64,000 nucleotides of DNA from Spirochaetales bacterium (GTDB taxonomy: Bacteria > Spirochaetota > Spirochaetia > DAHUYW01). The notes under the pieces were generated by a model. That model was not told the DNA's origin, did not search any database, and worked only from the letters and a program-made list of their open reading frames with translations. The stretch spans positions 62,001 to 126,000 of the forward strand of contig DAHUYW010000004.1 in the NCBI GenBank assembly GCA_027306915.1, read 5' to 3'. The translations under genes and the position numbers were made by a program. Of this stretch, positions 26,072 through 34,550 are shown piece after piece (position 1 is the first letter of the stretch; each line of letters begins with the position of its first letter).

Positions 26072-28231
26072 CTACGGTCGGGCCGGGACGTAGGGCTTGA
26101 GCGGGAAGGTCACCATGTAGTAGTTGTTCCCAAAGTTCCAGAGCGTGAAGCCCGAGGAGTGGGCTTCCTGGGCACCCTCGAGCTGCTCGCGCAGATAGTC
26201 CGAGTACTCGGACTTGTCCATCGCAAGCTCGTTCGGAAGGAGCAGGAAGGACTGAACGAAGGGACGGATCAGGGCCCTCCCGTCGACGATCTTTTCCGCT
26301 CGCCAGGTACCTTCCTTATAGAGAAGATTCGCCCGCTTGAGATAGGGATACTGCGGCAAAAAGTCCAGCGGGAAGAGGGAGGGATAGAACATGGGGCAGA
26401 CTACATCGGCATAGTTGGAATACATGTCGATGTTCTGGCCAACCCAGCCCGCGATCTGATACCAGGAGTTGTACCCGAAAAGATCCACGCTGACCGGGAT
26501 CGTGAGGGCCTTGCGCGCCATCACGAGGAACGACTCGAGGGCGTCGCCCTTGGACATTCCCTTCAGGCGGAATCGATAGTACGCGTTCGTAGAGGTTGCC
26601 GCCGAAGGGAAGCGGATGTAGTCGAGCTGGATCTCATCGATTCCGAGACTCTGCAACTCCTCGGCTATTGAAACGTTGTAGCGCCAAACTGCTTCCGAAA
26701 AGGGATCGACCCAAAACTCCTTCTGGACCCACGTGGTTTTGCCCGTTGCCTTGTCATCGACTTTGACAAAGTGACCCCACGGCGCATCGCGCTGCGGGTC
26801 CCAGATTGCATATCGATCGTCGTCGTATTTGTAGAGCTTCTCGTCCTTGAAGATCACCATTCGCCCGACCACGTAGATGCCGTTCGCATGGGCCTTGCGA
26901 ATGAGCTCCTCCATGTTGAAGAAGGGGTGGACCGCGCCGATCTTCCAGGCAAACGGAAGGCGGGAGTCATAGGTGAGGCGGCCGAAATCATCCTTCACGT
27001 CGACGACGATGGTGTTGAGCCCGTTCTCCTTCAGGAACGCGATCCACCGGTCAAGTGCAGGACCCGAGGCATCCCTTGGGGAGAGATAGATTCCGGAATG
27101 ATCGGCGGCGATCGCCATCCTCGCCTGCTTGGCCGGGCTCGGCGGGGGCGGAGGCGGAGCAATGCCGTCCGCGCTCCACTTTCCGCTCGCTGCGGAGTAG
27201 CTCCAGTACTCCCGGTCGGTTGCCATATCGAGAGTCCAGGAGGCCGGACCGGACGCCGCGGCCCCCGGATGGACGGTAAGATTGCGAATGATCTCCCTGT
27301 TTTGCTCGCCCGGGAAATCTATCGATGTCCACCCCTTTCCATCAGACGCCGACCGGTAAACCCCTCCCCCGAAGCCAACTCCCATGAAGAGCACGCCCGC
27401 CGTTACGGGCGAAAAGGCAAGCCCGGAAACCTCCTCGTAGAAGCCCGCCCCCCGGTAGAGGAATCTGATGTCATAGGCTTTATCGGTCCAGCCCTTCCCC
27501 TCGTCAGTGGTCACGAAGATGCCGCTGAAGGAGGTGCCGACTGCCATAGCGCCCTTGTCGAACGGCGAAAGCGCCACGGAGGTGAAATAGGCCGAGGCCT
27601 TGATGGGATCGTGAATCGGAATGGAGGTCCAGGTGAGCCCCGCATCCTCCGAAAGGTAGATTCCGGATTCGGTGGTCACCGCCACGCGCTGGCCGTTGCC
27701 TGGATCGACGCCGATCGAGGTGAGGGTAGCTATCGGGTCGTTGGTGAAGGGATAGATCACCCGCAAAGGCAGGCCGTTGCTGCGCTCTTCCCACGTCGAG
27801 CCGCCGTTTGTTGAGACGTAGAGGCCGTGGTCACGGGTTATCCCGTAGACCAGCCCGCCGGAAGCGTTGACGCTCTGCAGAAAGTAGGGGTGGGTCGGTT
27901 CGGCCGCCGTGCTGATTCCAGAGGCAGGGATCACGGTGTCCGTCGCAAGCATGGCCGGATTGACCGTCCCGTTCTGGACTGCAACAGCGGTCTTGGCCAC
28001 CGGCAAGACCTCCTGGGATAGATCGCCGAAGGAGGGATCGGGCTTCGATACCTCCGGGGAGGGGGTCACCTCGGCCGTCCGAGGGCCCATGGCCGCCGGT
28101 CTGGGTGAGGCGGCTGCACTCGCCGCCCGACGAGCCGGAAGCTCGCGAACGTTCTGAGCGATGAGGGCAGCGGCGATGATGAGCATCAGCAGGCTGACAA
28201 GCGGGAGCGCTATTCGTGCAATGCGGCGCAT
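26072..28231 (-). CDS. Exported BNR-repeat protein with putative glycosyl hydrolase (DUF4015) domain
   Basis: Protein of 719 residues. An N-terminal hydrophobic segment (about 7-27) acts as signal or anchor. Residues about 110-340 hold four BNR/sialidase-type Asp-box repeats (NGGSTWEER, DAGLTWTSI, DEGKGWTDK, SDGKGWTSI), a beta-propeller-like region. A Pro-rich linker precedes a C-terminal TIM-barrel-like DUF4015 domain (NGLNTIVVDVKDDFGRLTY, IDEIQLDYIRFPS, VSVDLFGYNSWYQI). It probably binds or cleaves polysaccharide outside the cytoplasm; no activity is proven for the family. It lies 57 bp after the sugar kinase gene and may be cotranscribed. Confidence 0.78.
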   Translation of the reverse strand: MRRIARIALPLVSLLMLIIAAALIAQNVRELPARRAASAAASPRPAAMGPRTAEVTPSPEVSKPDPSFGDLSQEVLPVAKTAVAVQNGTVNPAMLATDTVIPASGISTAAEPTHPYFLQSVNASGGLVYGITRDHGLYVSTNGGSTWEERSNGLPLRVIYPFTNDPIATLTSIGVDPGNGQRVAVTTESGIYLSEDAGLTWTSIPIHDPIKASAYFTSVALSPFDKGAMAVGTSFSGIFVTTDEGKGWTDKAYDIRFLYRGAGFYEEVSGLAFSPVTAGVLFMGVGFGGGVYRSASDGKGWTSIDFPGEQNREIIRNLTVHPGAAASGPASWTLDMATDREYWSYSAASGKWSADGIAPPPPPPSPAKQARMAIAADHSGIYLSPRDASGPALDRWIAFLKENGLNTIVVDVKDDFGRLTYDSRLPFAWKIGAVHPFFNMEELIRKAHANGIYVVGRMVIFKDEKLYKYDDDRYAIWDPQRDAPWGHFVKVDDKATGKTTWVQKEFWVDPFSEAVWRYNVSIAEELQSLGIDEIQLDYIRFPSAATSTNAYYRFRLKGMSKGDALESFLVMARKALTIPVSVDLFGYNSWYQIAGWVGQNIDMYSNYADVVCPMFYPSLFPLDFLPQYPYLKRANLLYKEGTWRAEKIVDGRALIRPFVQSFLLLPNELAMDKSEYSDYLREQLEGAQEAHSSGFTLWNFGNNYYMVTFPLKPYVPARP

Positions 28232-28288
28232 TCGTCCTCTCTCACATAGTGAATAGTTACTCAGGAAGCGGCGACAGGCTCGAATTGC

Positions 28289-29203
28289 TCACGACTTGAC
28301 CACCGGTCCCGTGCGAACTCGGTCGAGCTGCCGCTCAATTTCGTCGGAATACTCGGGGACGGCTCCGCGCTGCGAGGCAACCCAGGCGCCCACTCGACAA
28401 GCAAGATTAGTTGCCTCGACAGCCGTCTTCTCGTAGAGAAGCGAGAAAACGAAGGCAGCCGCGAACGCGTCTCCGGCTCCGACCGTGTCGACCACCGAGA
28501 TCGGGGTGCCGGGCACCCAGGCGTTTCGACCGTGATCGAAGATCGCAGCCCCCTCTTCGCCGAGGGTGACGCAGACGACGGGGATGTCGTACTCCTTCGA
28601 GACCGCCTCGCTGAATGGCTGGAAATCCATGCTTCTATCCAAGAGCATCTCCGAGAGAACGTCGGCCTCCTCCCCATTGAGCTTGAGGACCGAGCACGCT
28701 TTGAGCGACTGCTCAATCCACTCCTTGCGAAAGAAGTTCTGGCGCAGATTCACGTCGTAGAGGACCTCTTTCGGGCTCGTGGCAGCGAGGACGTGGGCAA
28801 GAAGCGCCCGGTTGTGCTCCGTGCGCTGGGCAAGGGTGCCGAAGCACAGGAAATCCCATTGCTCCTGGCCGAGGCGATCCCCCTGTGCCTGGTCGAGGGT
28901 GATAGCGTCCCAGGCGGTGTTGTCGTGGATGACATAGGAGGGGCTTCCTCCCGACCGAAGAACGACGTCCACAGTCCCGGTGGGGAGGTCCGGCCTGCGA
29001 GTGATGAAGCTTGTGTCAACCCCGAGACGCTTAGCGGCAGCTATCGCCTCGGCGCCGAGATTGTCGAGCCCGACGCTCGTAATCATCGCCGAGTCGATTC
29101 CCATTTTCGCCAGGTGGGCCGCGAAATTGAAGGGTGCGCCGCCGATGTACGGATCACCTTCGATGATGTCCCAAAGAATCTCGCCAAACGATAGAACTCT
29201 CAT
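28289..29203 (-). CDS. PfkB-family sugar kinase (fructokinase-like)
   Basis: Cytoplasmic kinase of 304 residues that phosphorylates a sugar with ATP. Motifs: GGAPFNFAAHLAKMG near residues 22-36 (sugar-binding glycines) and VDTVGAGDAFAAAF near 222-235, with the catalytic Asp and anion hole. FGEILWDII at the start is typical of fructokinases. It is divergent from the RNA methyltransferase gene and upstream of the BNR-repeat protein gene. The substrate is probably fructose or a related sugar, but ribokinase-type substrates are not excluded. Confidence 0.9.
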   Translation of the reverse strand: MRVLSFGEILWDIIEGDPYIGGAPFNFAAHLAKMGIDSAMITSVGLDNLGAEAIAAAKRLGVDTSFITRRPDLPTGTVDVVLRSGGSPSYVIHDNTAWDAITLDQAQGDRLGQEQWDFLCFGTLAQRTEHNRALLAHVLAATSPKEVLYDVNLRQNFFRKEWIEQSLKACSVLKLNGEEADVLSEMLLDRSMDFQPFSEAVSKEYDIPVVCVTLGEEGAAIFDHGRNAWVPGTPISVVDTVGAGDAFAAAFVFSLLYEKTAVEATNLACRVGAWVASQRGAVPEYSDEIERQLDRVRTGPVVKS

Positions 29204-29277
29204 GCTCGTGCCCCTTTAGATACCATGCGCTTCCCGCCGATGACAAGCCCCTGGAGTCTTGGAATGCATCCGCCCTC

Positions 29278-29306
29278 TTACTCATCGGACGCCGAGCCGC
29301 TATAGT
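29278..29306 (+). promoter_or_regulatory. Probable promoter of the RNA methyltransferase gene
   Basis: -35 TTACTC (29278-29283), 17-bp spacer, -10 TATAGT (29301-29306). The predicted leader before the ATG at 29320 is only about 7 nt. Confidence 0.5.
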
Positions 29307-29319
29307 TGAACGCACGGAA

Positions 29320-30528
29320 ATGCAGAAGGCCGAGACGCTCACGATCCGGATCGAATCGATAGCCTACGGCGGGGCCGGTGTCGGCCGGACCGAGGGCCGG
29401 GTAGTCTTTGTGCCCTTCGCCGCCCCGGGGGACCTCCTCCGTGTTCGGATAGAAGAAGACCGAGGGAGCTACCTCAGCGCCGAGATTCTCGAGATTATCG
29501 AGCCCGGTCCTCTCAGGCGGAAGCCTCGCTGCCGCTACTTTGGACGGTGCGGGGGATGCGCTTGGCAGCACGTGGGCTACTCGGGACAGCTGGCTGCGAA
29601 AGAGGCCATCTTGCGCGAGAGCATCCGCCGGATCGGCGGGACTGAGCCGGCTATCGCACCGATAGTGGCCTCGCCGCAGGAATGGGGATACCGGGTTCGC
29701 ACGAGGCTCAAGCTCGGAGAAAAGGGGACCCTCGGCTACTTTGCCGCGGGGACCAACAGCCTCGTCGAGATCGAGGAGTGCCCCATCCTCGATCCCCGCC
29801 TCGCGGAGCGCATCGCGACGCTGCGCTCCCAGTACGCGGGCGGTCTGCTCCGGCCGACCTCTGCGGCCCGCACGCCGAAGTCCGGCCGCACCGCTTCGGA
29901 AGCCGGGGCGGGTGAGCTCGCCATCGAGCTTGGCGAGGCGGAAGAGGTAGTTACCTTCTTCTGCGACACGGCCGACCGCGAGGAGGTCGGCGGGCTCGGT
30001 TTCACGCAGGCGAACCCGAAGGTCAACTGCCGTCTCCAGGAGCTGGTGCGCGGTTACGCGGAGGAGAGCGCCCACCTGGGAATGCCGCCTACCCTCCTCG
30101 ATCTCTATTGCGGCGACGGCAATCTTTCGCTCCCCCTTGCCGAGCGAGGGTGGCGCATCGTCGGCTTCGACTCTTCGGATGCTGCAATCCGCCGTGCTCG
30201 CCGCCGGGCGGCACAGATGGGCGCCGTGCGCGCCGACTACCGCTGCGCCCCCGTCGAGTCTTCCCGGCCCCTCATCCTCCATATCTCGAAGGAGAGCGAC
30301 TGCCTTGTCCTCGATCCGCCCCGCAGGGGGTTGAAGGGGCTCGCGGAGTTTGTCGCATCGCTGCGCGTTCCGCTTGTGCTCTACGTCTCGTGCGCTCCCC
30401 CCGCGCTCGCCCGCGATCTTCGTGCCTTCCTCGCTTCAGGGTACCGCGTCGAGCTTCTCCAGCCGCTGGACATGTTCCCCCAGAGCTATCACCTCGAGAC
30501 GATCGGCGTCCTCAAGCGAACGGATTGA
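29320..30528 (+). CDS. RlmD/RumA-type RNA (uracil-C5)-methyltransferase
   Basis: SAM-dependent enzyme of 402 residues that methylates a uridine in RNA. It has an N-terminal TRAM domain (residues 5-60, IRIESIAYGGAGVGR) and a 4Fe-4S site with Cys71, Cys77 and Cys80 (CRYFGRCGGCAWQH) plus a later Cys in EECPIL. The SAM domain has LDLYCGDGNLSLPLAERG, LDPPRRG, and the catalytic Cys in YVSCAPPA. The target, U1939/U747 of 23S rRNA or U54 of tRNA, cannot be assigned by eye. recQ follows 34 bp downstream, so the two probably share a transcript. Confidence 0.9.
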   Translation: MQKAETLTIRIESIAYGGAGVGRTEGRVVFVPFAAPGDLLRVRIEEDRGSYLSAEILEIIEPGPLRRKPRCRYFGRCGGCAWQHVGYSGQLAAKEAILRESIRRIGGTEPAIAPIVASPQEWGYRVRTRLKLGEKGTLGYFAAGTNSLVEIEECPILDPRLAERIATLRSQYAGGLLRPTSAARTPKSGRTASEAGAGELAIELGEAEEVVTFFCDTADREEVGGLGFTQANPKVNCRLQELVRGYAEESAHLGMPPTLLDLYCGDGNLSLPLAERGWRIVGFDSSDAAIRRARRRAAQMGAVRADYRCAPVESSRPLILHISKESDCLVLDPPRRGLKGLAEFVASLRVPLVLYVSCAPPALARDLRAFLASGYRVELLQPLDMFPQSYHLETIGVLKRTD

Positions 30529-30562
30529 AGCACGCCGACCCCTCGGCCTGTAATCGGGTTCG

Positions 30563-32122
30563 ATGACCGGATCGGCAGCCGGACCTGCGGCGACAGGAGG
30601 AGTAGCCTGCGCGGCAACAGAGCCGTTTGCGAAAGCAGGCTCGCCGGAGAGCGATCTCACAAACCCGATCGACGAGCTTTCCCGGAGGATCCTGGGCGTC
30701 GACTACCTCTTTCCCTTTCAGAAGCTCGTGGTGGCAAACGTCCTCGACGGACGCGACCAGATCGTCATCCTTCCAACCGGCGCAGGCAAGTCGCTTTGTT
30801 TCCAGCTTCCCTCCCAGATCCTGAGCGGCGCAACGGTCGTCGTGCTTCCCCTCCTCGCCCTCATCGCCGACCAGGCCCGCCGCTTGGCCGAATGCGGAAC
30901 CCCCTGCGGCTGCATCCGCGGCGGGCAGAGCGCGGGCGAGCGCGCTGCGCTATGGGAGCAGGTTCGCTGCGGCGCGGTGAAGCTCCTCCTCGCCACGCCC
31001 GAGGCGCTGCTCGCCCCCTCGGTAGCAGATGCCCTCTCCCGACTTCCGATCGCGCAGCTCGTCATCGACGAGGCGCACTGCGTGAGCGAATGGGGCGAAA
31101 CCTTCCGCCCAAGCTATCTCGAGCTGGGTCGGGTGGCCGCGACGATGCCGGTCGTCACCGCTTTCACCGCGACAGCCTCGCCTCTCGTGCTCGGCAAGAT
31201 TCGCTCGATTCTCTTTGCCGACCGCGAGGCGACCGCTGTGGTCGCCAATCCGGATCGGCCGAACATCTCCTACACGGTCCTGCCGACCCTCTCGAAGGAG
31301 AACGAGCTGCTTTCCCTCGCACGCAGCGTCGAGCGCCCCGCCCTCATCTTCTGCCGCAGCCGCATCGGCGCCGAGCTCACAGCCCGCACTCTGCGAAGGC
31401 GCCTCGCCGACGAACGAATTCTCTTCTATCACGCCGGACTCTCCCGTGAGGAAAAAAAGAGCGCCGAGGGGTGGTTCTTCGAATCACGCGACGGCATCCT
31501 CTCCGCCACCTGCGCCTACGGGCTTGGAATCGACAAGGCCGGCATACGGACGGTGATCCACCGCGACGTCCCGCCGTCGGTGGAGGCCTTCCTCCAGGAG
31601 TCAGGGCGCGGCGGACGCGACAAGGAGCCGGCAGCCAGCTACCTCCTTCTCTCCGACGAGGACCTGGCTCATGAGGAGCGCTTGAGCGATCCGGTCGCGC
31701 GATTGCGCTATCGGGCGCTTCTCGATTTCGCGTCCCAGCGGAGCCGCTGCCGCCGCGAGGCGCTCCTTGCCCTCCTTGGCGCGGAGCCTGAGGTATGCTT
31801 CGGCTGCGACGTGTGCCTTGGATCGGTGCGTCGGCACCCTCCGGGCGAGCAGGAGCTCCTTCATTTTGTGCGGGCCAACCGGCGCCGCCACACCCCGGTC
31901 GACGCCTCGCTCGTCCTCGCCGGCCGGAGAAGCTACGAGATCTTGCGCAGGGGGCTCGGCGGTGAGCCGGGATTCGGTCGCCTTGCGGGGTGGGAGCGAG
32001 GCGAGATCGAGGAGGCTATCGAGAACCTCGTACGCCGCGGCGCGCTACGACTCGCCGGACGCGGCCCTTGGAAGGGGCGGCTCACGACCGCCCGACGGGC
32101 TCACCGGTCGAGGCCGCACTGA
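30563..32122 (+). CDS. recQ: RecQ-family ATP-dependent DNA helicase
   Basis: Helicase of 519 residues. Superfamily 2 motifs: PTGAGKS (residues 71-77, Walker A), DEAH (169-172) followed by CVSEWGETFRPSY, the TAFTATAS motif III, and QESGRGGRD (motif VI). A zinc-binding region with Cys pairs (RCRREALL and CFGCDVC) follows motif VI. The C-terminus is short and no HRDC domain is present. The first 30 residues are low-complexity; a later start is possible. The last 41 bp overlap the convergent gene for the ferredoxin/NuoB-like subunit. Confidence 0.92.
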   Translation: MTGSAAGPAATGGVACAATEPFAKAGSPESDLTNPIDELSRRILGVDYLFPFQKLVVANVLDGRDQIVILPTGAGKSLCFQLPSQILSGATVVVLPLLALIADQARRLAECGTPCGCIRGGQSAGERAALWEQVRCGAVKLLLATPEALLAPSVADALSRLPIAQLVIDEAHCVSEWGETFRPSYLELGRVAATMPVVTAFTATASPLVLGKIRSILFADREATAVVANPDRPNISYTVLPTLSKENELLSLARSVERPALIFCRSRIGAELTARTLRRRLADERILFYHAGLSREEKKSAEGWFFESRDGILSATCAYGLGIDKAGIRTVIHRDVPPSVEAFLQESGRGGRDKEPAASYLLLSDEDLAHEERLSDPVARLRYRALLDFASQRSRCRREALLALLGAEPEVCFGCDVCLGSVRRHPPGEQELLHFVRANRRRHTPVDASLVLAGRRSYEILRRGLGGEPGFGRLAGWERGEIEEAIENLVRRGALRLAGRGPWKGRLTTARRAHRSRPH

Positions 32123-32906
32123 GCTGACCCCCGTGCCAGCCGCGGCCGGCCCTCCGGCGCAGGAGCCCGAGCAGCCCGTCGATGAAGGTGAGCGGGTGGG
32201 GAGGACATCCGGGCAGGTAGAGGTCGACCGGATGGCGCTCAAAAAAGGAGCGATCCACCGCGGGTGAGCCCGCGAAGAGCCCCCCGCTTATGGCGCAGGC
32301 GCCAAATGCGATGAGGAGCTTTGGCTCGGGGACTGCCGCGAAGCTCTCCTCGAGCGCGGCGGCCATGCTTGCCGTGACCGGCCCGCTTATGACGACGGCG
32401 TCCGCATGGCGCGGCGAGGCGACCATCTCGATGCCGAAGCGCCCGATGTCGAAATTGACGTTCGTCGTGGCCGCAAGCTCCATCTCGCAGCCGTTGCAAC
32501 CCCCGGCCGATACCGATCGCAGCTTCAGCGACCGCCCAAGGAGACGGGCGATCTCGGCCCGCGCCTCGATCGCGGCGCCGCGGTAGCTTTCGGCGGTTGT
32601 CTGGGTGCCGATGACCAGCCGCTCTCGGCTGGTCGCAGCGATGCGGTGCTCGTTAGTGAAGCGGATCGAGCCCTGCGGGCAGGCGTGGGCGCACTCCCCG
32701 CAGAAGGTGCAGCGGCCGAGATCGAGCGTGAGGGGCGCGGTCGTCATCGCGCCGGTAGGGCAGGCGTCAAGACAGGCTGTGCAGTCGCCGCAGCCGGAGT
32801 GGTCGAGGAGAGGCAGCCCGCGAAAGCGCGCTCCGACCGTCGCTGTGAGAGGGTCGGGAAGGTATTGTCTGCCCTGGAGGTGTCGCAACCGTATGAGGTC
32901 AAACAT
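32082..32906 (-). CDS. Ferredoxin-NuoB fusion, small subunit of the Ehr-type complex
   Basis: Protein of 274 residues with two parts. Residues about 36-75 form a dicluster ferredoxin (CGDCTACLDACP and CTFCGECAHACP), like HycF or NuoI. Residues about 130-260 match the HycG/NuoB small subunit with four Cys for the proximal 4Fe-4S cluster: GGCNGCEMEL, GACAISGG and PGCPPHP. In group 4 hydrogenases and complex I these are separate proteins. All cluster cysteines are present, so electron transfer should work even though the partner large subunit lacks NiFe ligands. It is the last gene of the six-gene cluster. Confidence 0.88.
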   Translation of the reverse strand: MFDLIRLRHLQGRQYLPDPLTATVGARFRGLPLLDHSGCGDCTACLDACPTGAMTTAPLTLDLGRCTFCGECAHACPQGSIRFTNEHRIAATSRERLVIGTQTTAESYRGAAIEARAEIARLLGRSLKLRSVSAGGCNGCEMELAATTNVNFDIGRFGIEMVASPRHADAVVISGPVTASMAAALEESFAAVPEPKLLIAFGACAISGGLFAGSPAVDRSFFERHPVDLYLPGCPPHPLTFIDGLLGLLRRRAGRGWHGGQLSAASTGEPVGRS

Positions 32907-32942
32907 CCACGCCGCCTTTCAGTCTGATTGGGGGGCAGCCGG

Positions 32943-34550
32943 TCATAGGTCGTGCCCCGCATAGGAGAGATCGAAGCTCTTGTTGCACAAAGGGAAATCG
33001 CTTACCCCCTCCCCGCGAACCGCCAGAGCGAGGGCAAACCAGTTGTTGAACGAAGGGTCCTTAATCTTGTAGCGCGCACAGCGCCCCGCGCCGTCGGTGA
33101 GGGCGGCATGGACTATCTCGCCCCTATGGCCCTCGACGAGCGAGAGCACGATGCTGTCGGGAGCGAGCGGCCCAACCCCCGTGCGTTCGATCCCCTGGAG
33201 AGCTTCGGGCCGCCCGGCGAGATAAGCGAGGCTCGTCCGGACGAGATCGATCGACCGGTTGATCTCGAGAAAGCGAAGGTAGGCCCGCGCATAAACGTCC
33301 CCGGAATCGAGGGTTGGCACCTCCCGTAGTGCGGTCGGAACGCCGGGGATCGGATGATCGCGGCGGATGTCCCGCGGGAGGCCGCAAGCCCTCGCCGCGA
33401 GCCCGACCATCCCGATCTGCGCCGCAATCGAGCGCTCGATCCGGCCCGTTCCCTGGAAGCGCGACAGCACGCTGGGCGAGTTGAACATCACTTCGGCGCC
33501 GCGCCGCGTCCGGTGCTCCACCGTCGCAAGCGTCTCTTCGAGACGGAGCGAGAGCTCGCGGTCGATGGCGTAGCGGTCGCCCCCCGGGCGCAGCCACCCC
33601 CGCCCGAAGCGGCTCCCGCACACGGCAAGCGTCGCGTTTATCACCATGGTCCGCACCCCGCCAAAGAGGGCGCTTCCCGTGAGATAGGCGACATCGCCGG
33701 CGAGGGCGCTCAAGGTGCCGAGGTGGACGGCGATGCGCTCCAGCTCAAGCGCGATCGAGCGCGTGTGCCGTGCACCCGGAGACGCTGCAAAGCCCGCAAG
33801 GGCCTCCACGCACAGGAGGTAGGCAGTCGCGTGGGCGACCGTGGAGTCCCCGGCGATCGACTCGGCGAGGGGAGCCTTCTCCGCTAGGCGGCCCTCGCGG
33901 AACAGAGACTCCACCCCCCGGTGTTGGTAGCCGAGCTGGATCTCGAGGTGGTCGACCGTCTCGCCCCGGCACATGAAGCGAAAGTGACCCGGCTCGATCA
34001 CTCCCGCGTGCACCGGCCCCACTGCTACCTCGTGAACCCCCTCTCCCGTCGCCGCAAAAAAGGGGTAGCGCTCCGGATGATCGCCCCGAGCCAGGGCGCT
34101 CGCCGGATAGCGTACGGGCTTCAGCCATGGGTGACCGGAGGGCTCCACCCCGAACTCCTCGTGCAGCTCGCGCTCGAAGTGGTGAAAGGCGGGCACGTAG
34201 GAGGTCAGGGAGGGGTAGGAAGAGCCGCGACCCGAGCGCGAGAGGCGAGCGGATGCAACCGAGAGGAGCGAGGTGCGGTCGTCGGCCAGAGCCACCATGA
34301 GCAGGACGCTCCCTTGCGCGCGCTCAGGCCCCACGCCGCCCTCCGACCCGGCGCCTCGCCCAGGCGCACCTCCGCGTCCGCCTTCGCCGCCGAGCCCGAC
34401 CTCCTGCGCCGGCACTCCGAAGAAGGCTACCGGCCGCTCGCCCTCCTCGCAGCGCGCAACGACGTCGGCGACAAGCTCCCCCATCGCAAGGAGCGGAACG
34501 CGGTCCAGGGGGGCCGCCTCGCCGTTGCGAAGGGGCAGCCAGCCGCTCAT
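32943..34550 (-). CDS. NuoD/HycE-like large subunit lacking NiFe-binding cysteines
   Basis: Fusion of an N-terminal NuoC/HycE-like region (residues 1-150, FHHFERELHEEFGVEPSGHP) and a NuoD-like catalytic domain, 535 residues. Hydrogenases bind NiFe by CxxC pairs in two motifs. Here the first is ESIAGDSTVAH (about residues 230-240) and the second is NKSFDLSYAGHDL at the C-terminus; neither has a Cys pair. This is the signature of energy-converting hydrogenase-related (Ehr) complexes, whose substrate is unknown. ATG 34550 overlaps the upstream stop (ATGA); the longer reading to 34943 is Arg/Pro-rich filler. Confidence 0.88.
   Translation of the reverse strand: MSGWLPLRNGEAAPLDRVPLLAMGELVADVVARCEEGERPVAFFGVPAQEVGLGGEGGRGGAPGRGAGSEGGVGPERAQGSVLLMVALADDRTSLLSVASARLSRSGRGSSYPSLTSYVPAFHHFERELHEEFGVEPSGHPWLKPVRYPASALARGDHPERYPFFAATGEGVHEVAVGPVHAGVIEPGHFRFMCRGETVDHLEIQLGYQHRGVESLFREGRLAEKAPLAESIAGDSTVAHATAYLLCVEALAGFAASPGARHTRSIALELERIAVHLGTLSALAGDVAYLTGSALFGGVRTMVINATLAVCGSRFGRGWLRPGGDRYAIDRELSLRLEETLATVEHRTRRGAEVMFNSPSVLSRFQGTGRIERSIAAQIGMVGLAARACGLPRDIRRDHPIPGVPTALREVPTLDSGDVYARAYLRFLEINRSIDLVRTSLAYLAGRPEALQGIERTGVGPLAPDSIVLSLVEGHRGEIVHAALTDGAGRCARYKIKDPSFNNWFALALAVRGEGVSDFPLCNKSFDLSYAGHDL

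Noticed and set aside
32943..34550. Annotation as a NiFe hydrogenase large subunit
   Set aside because: Both Cys-pair motifs needed to bind NiFe are absent, so hydrogenase activity is not supported despite the family likeness.
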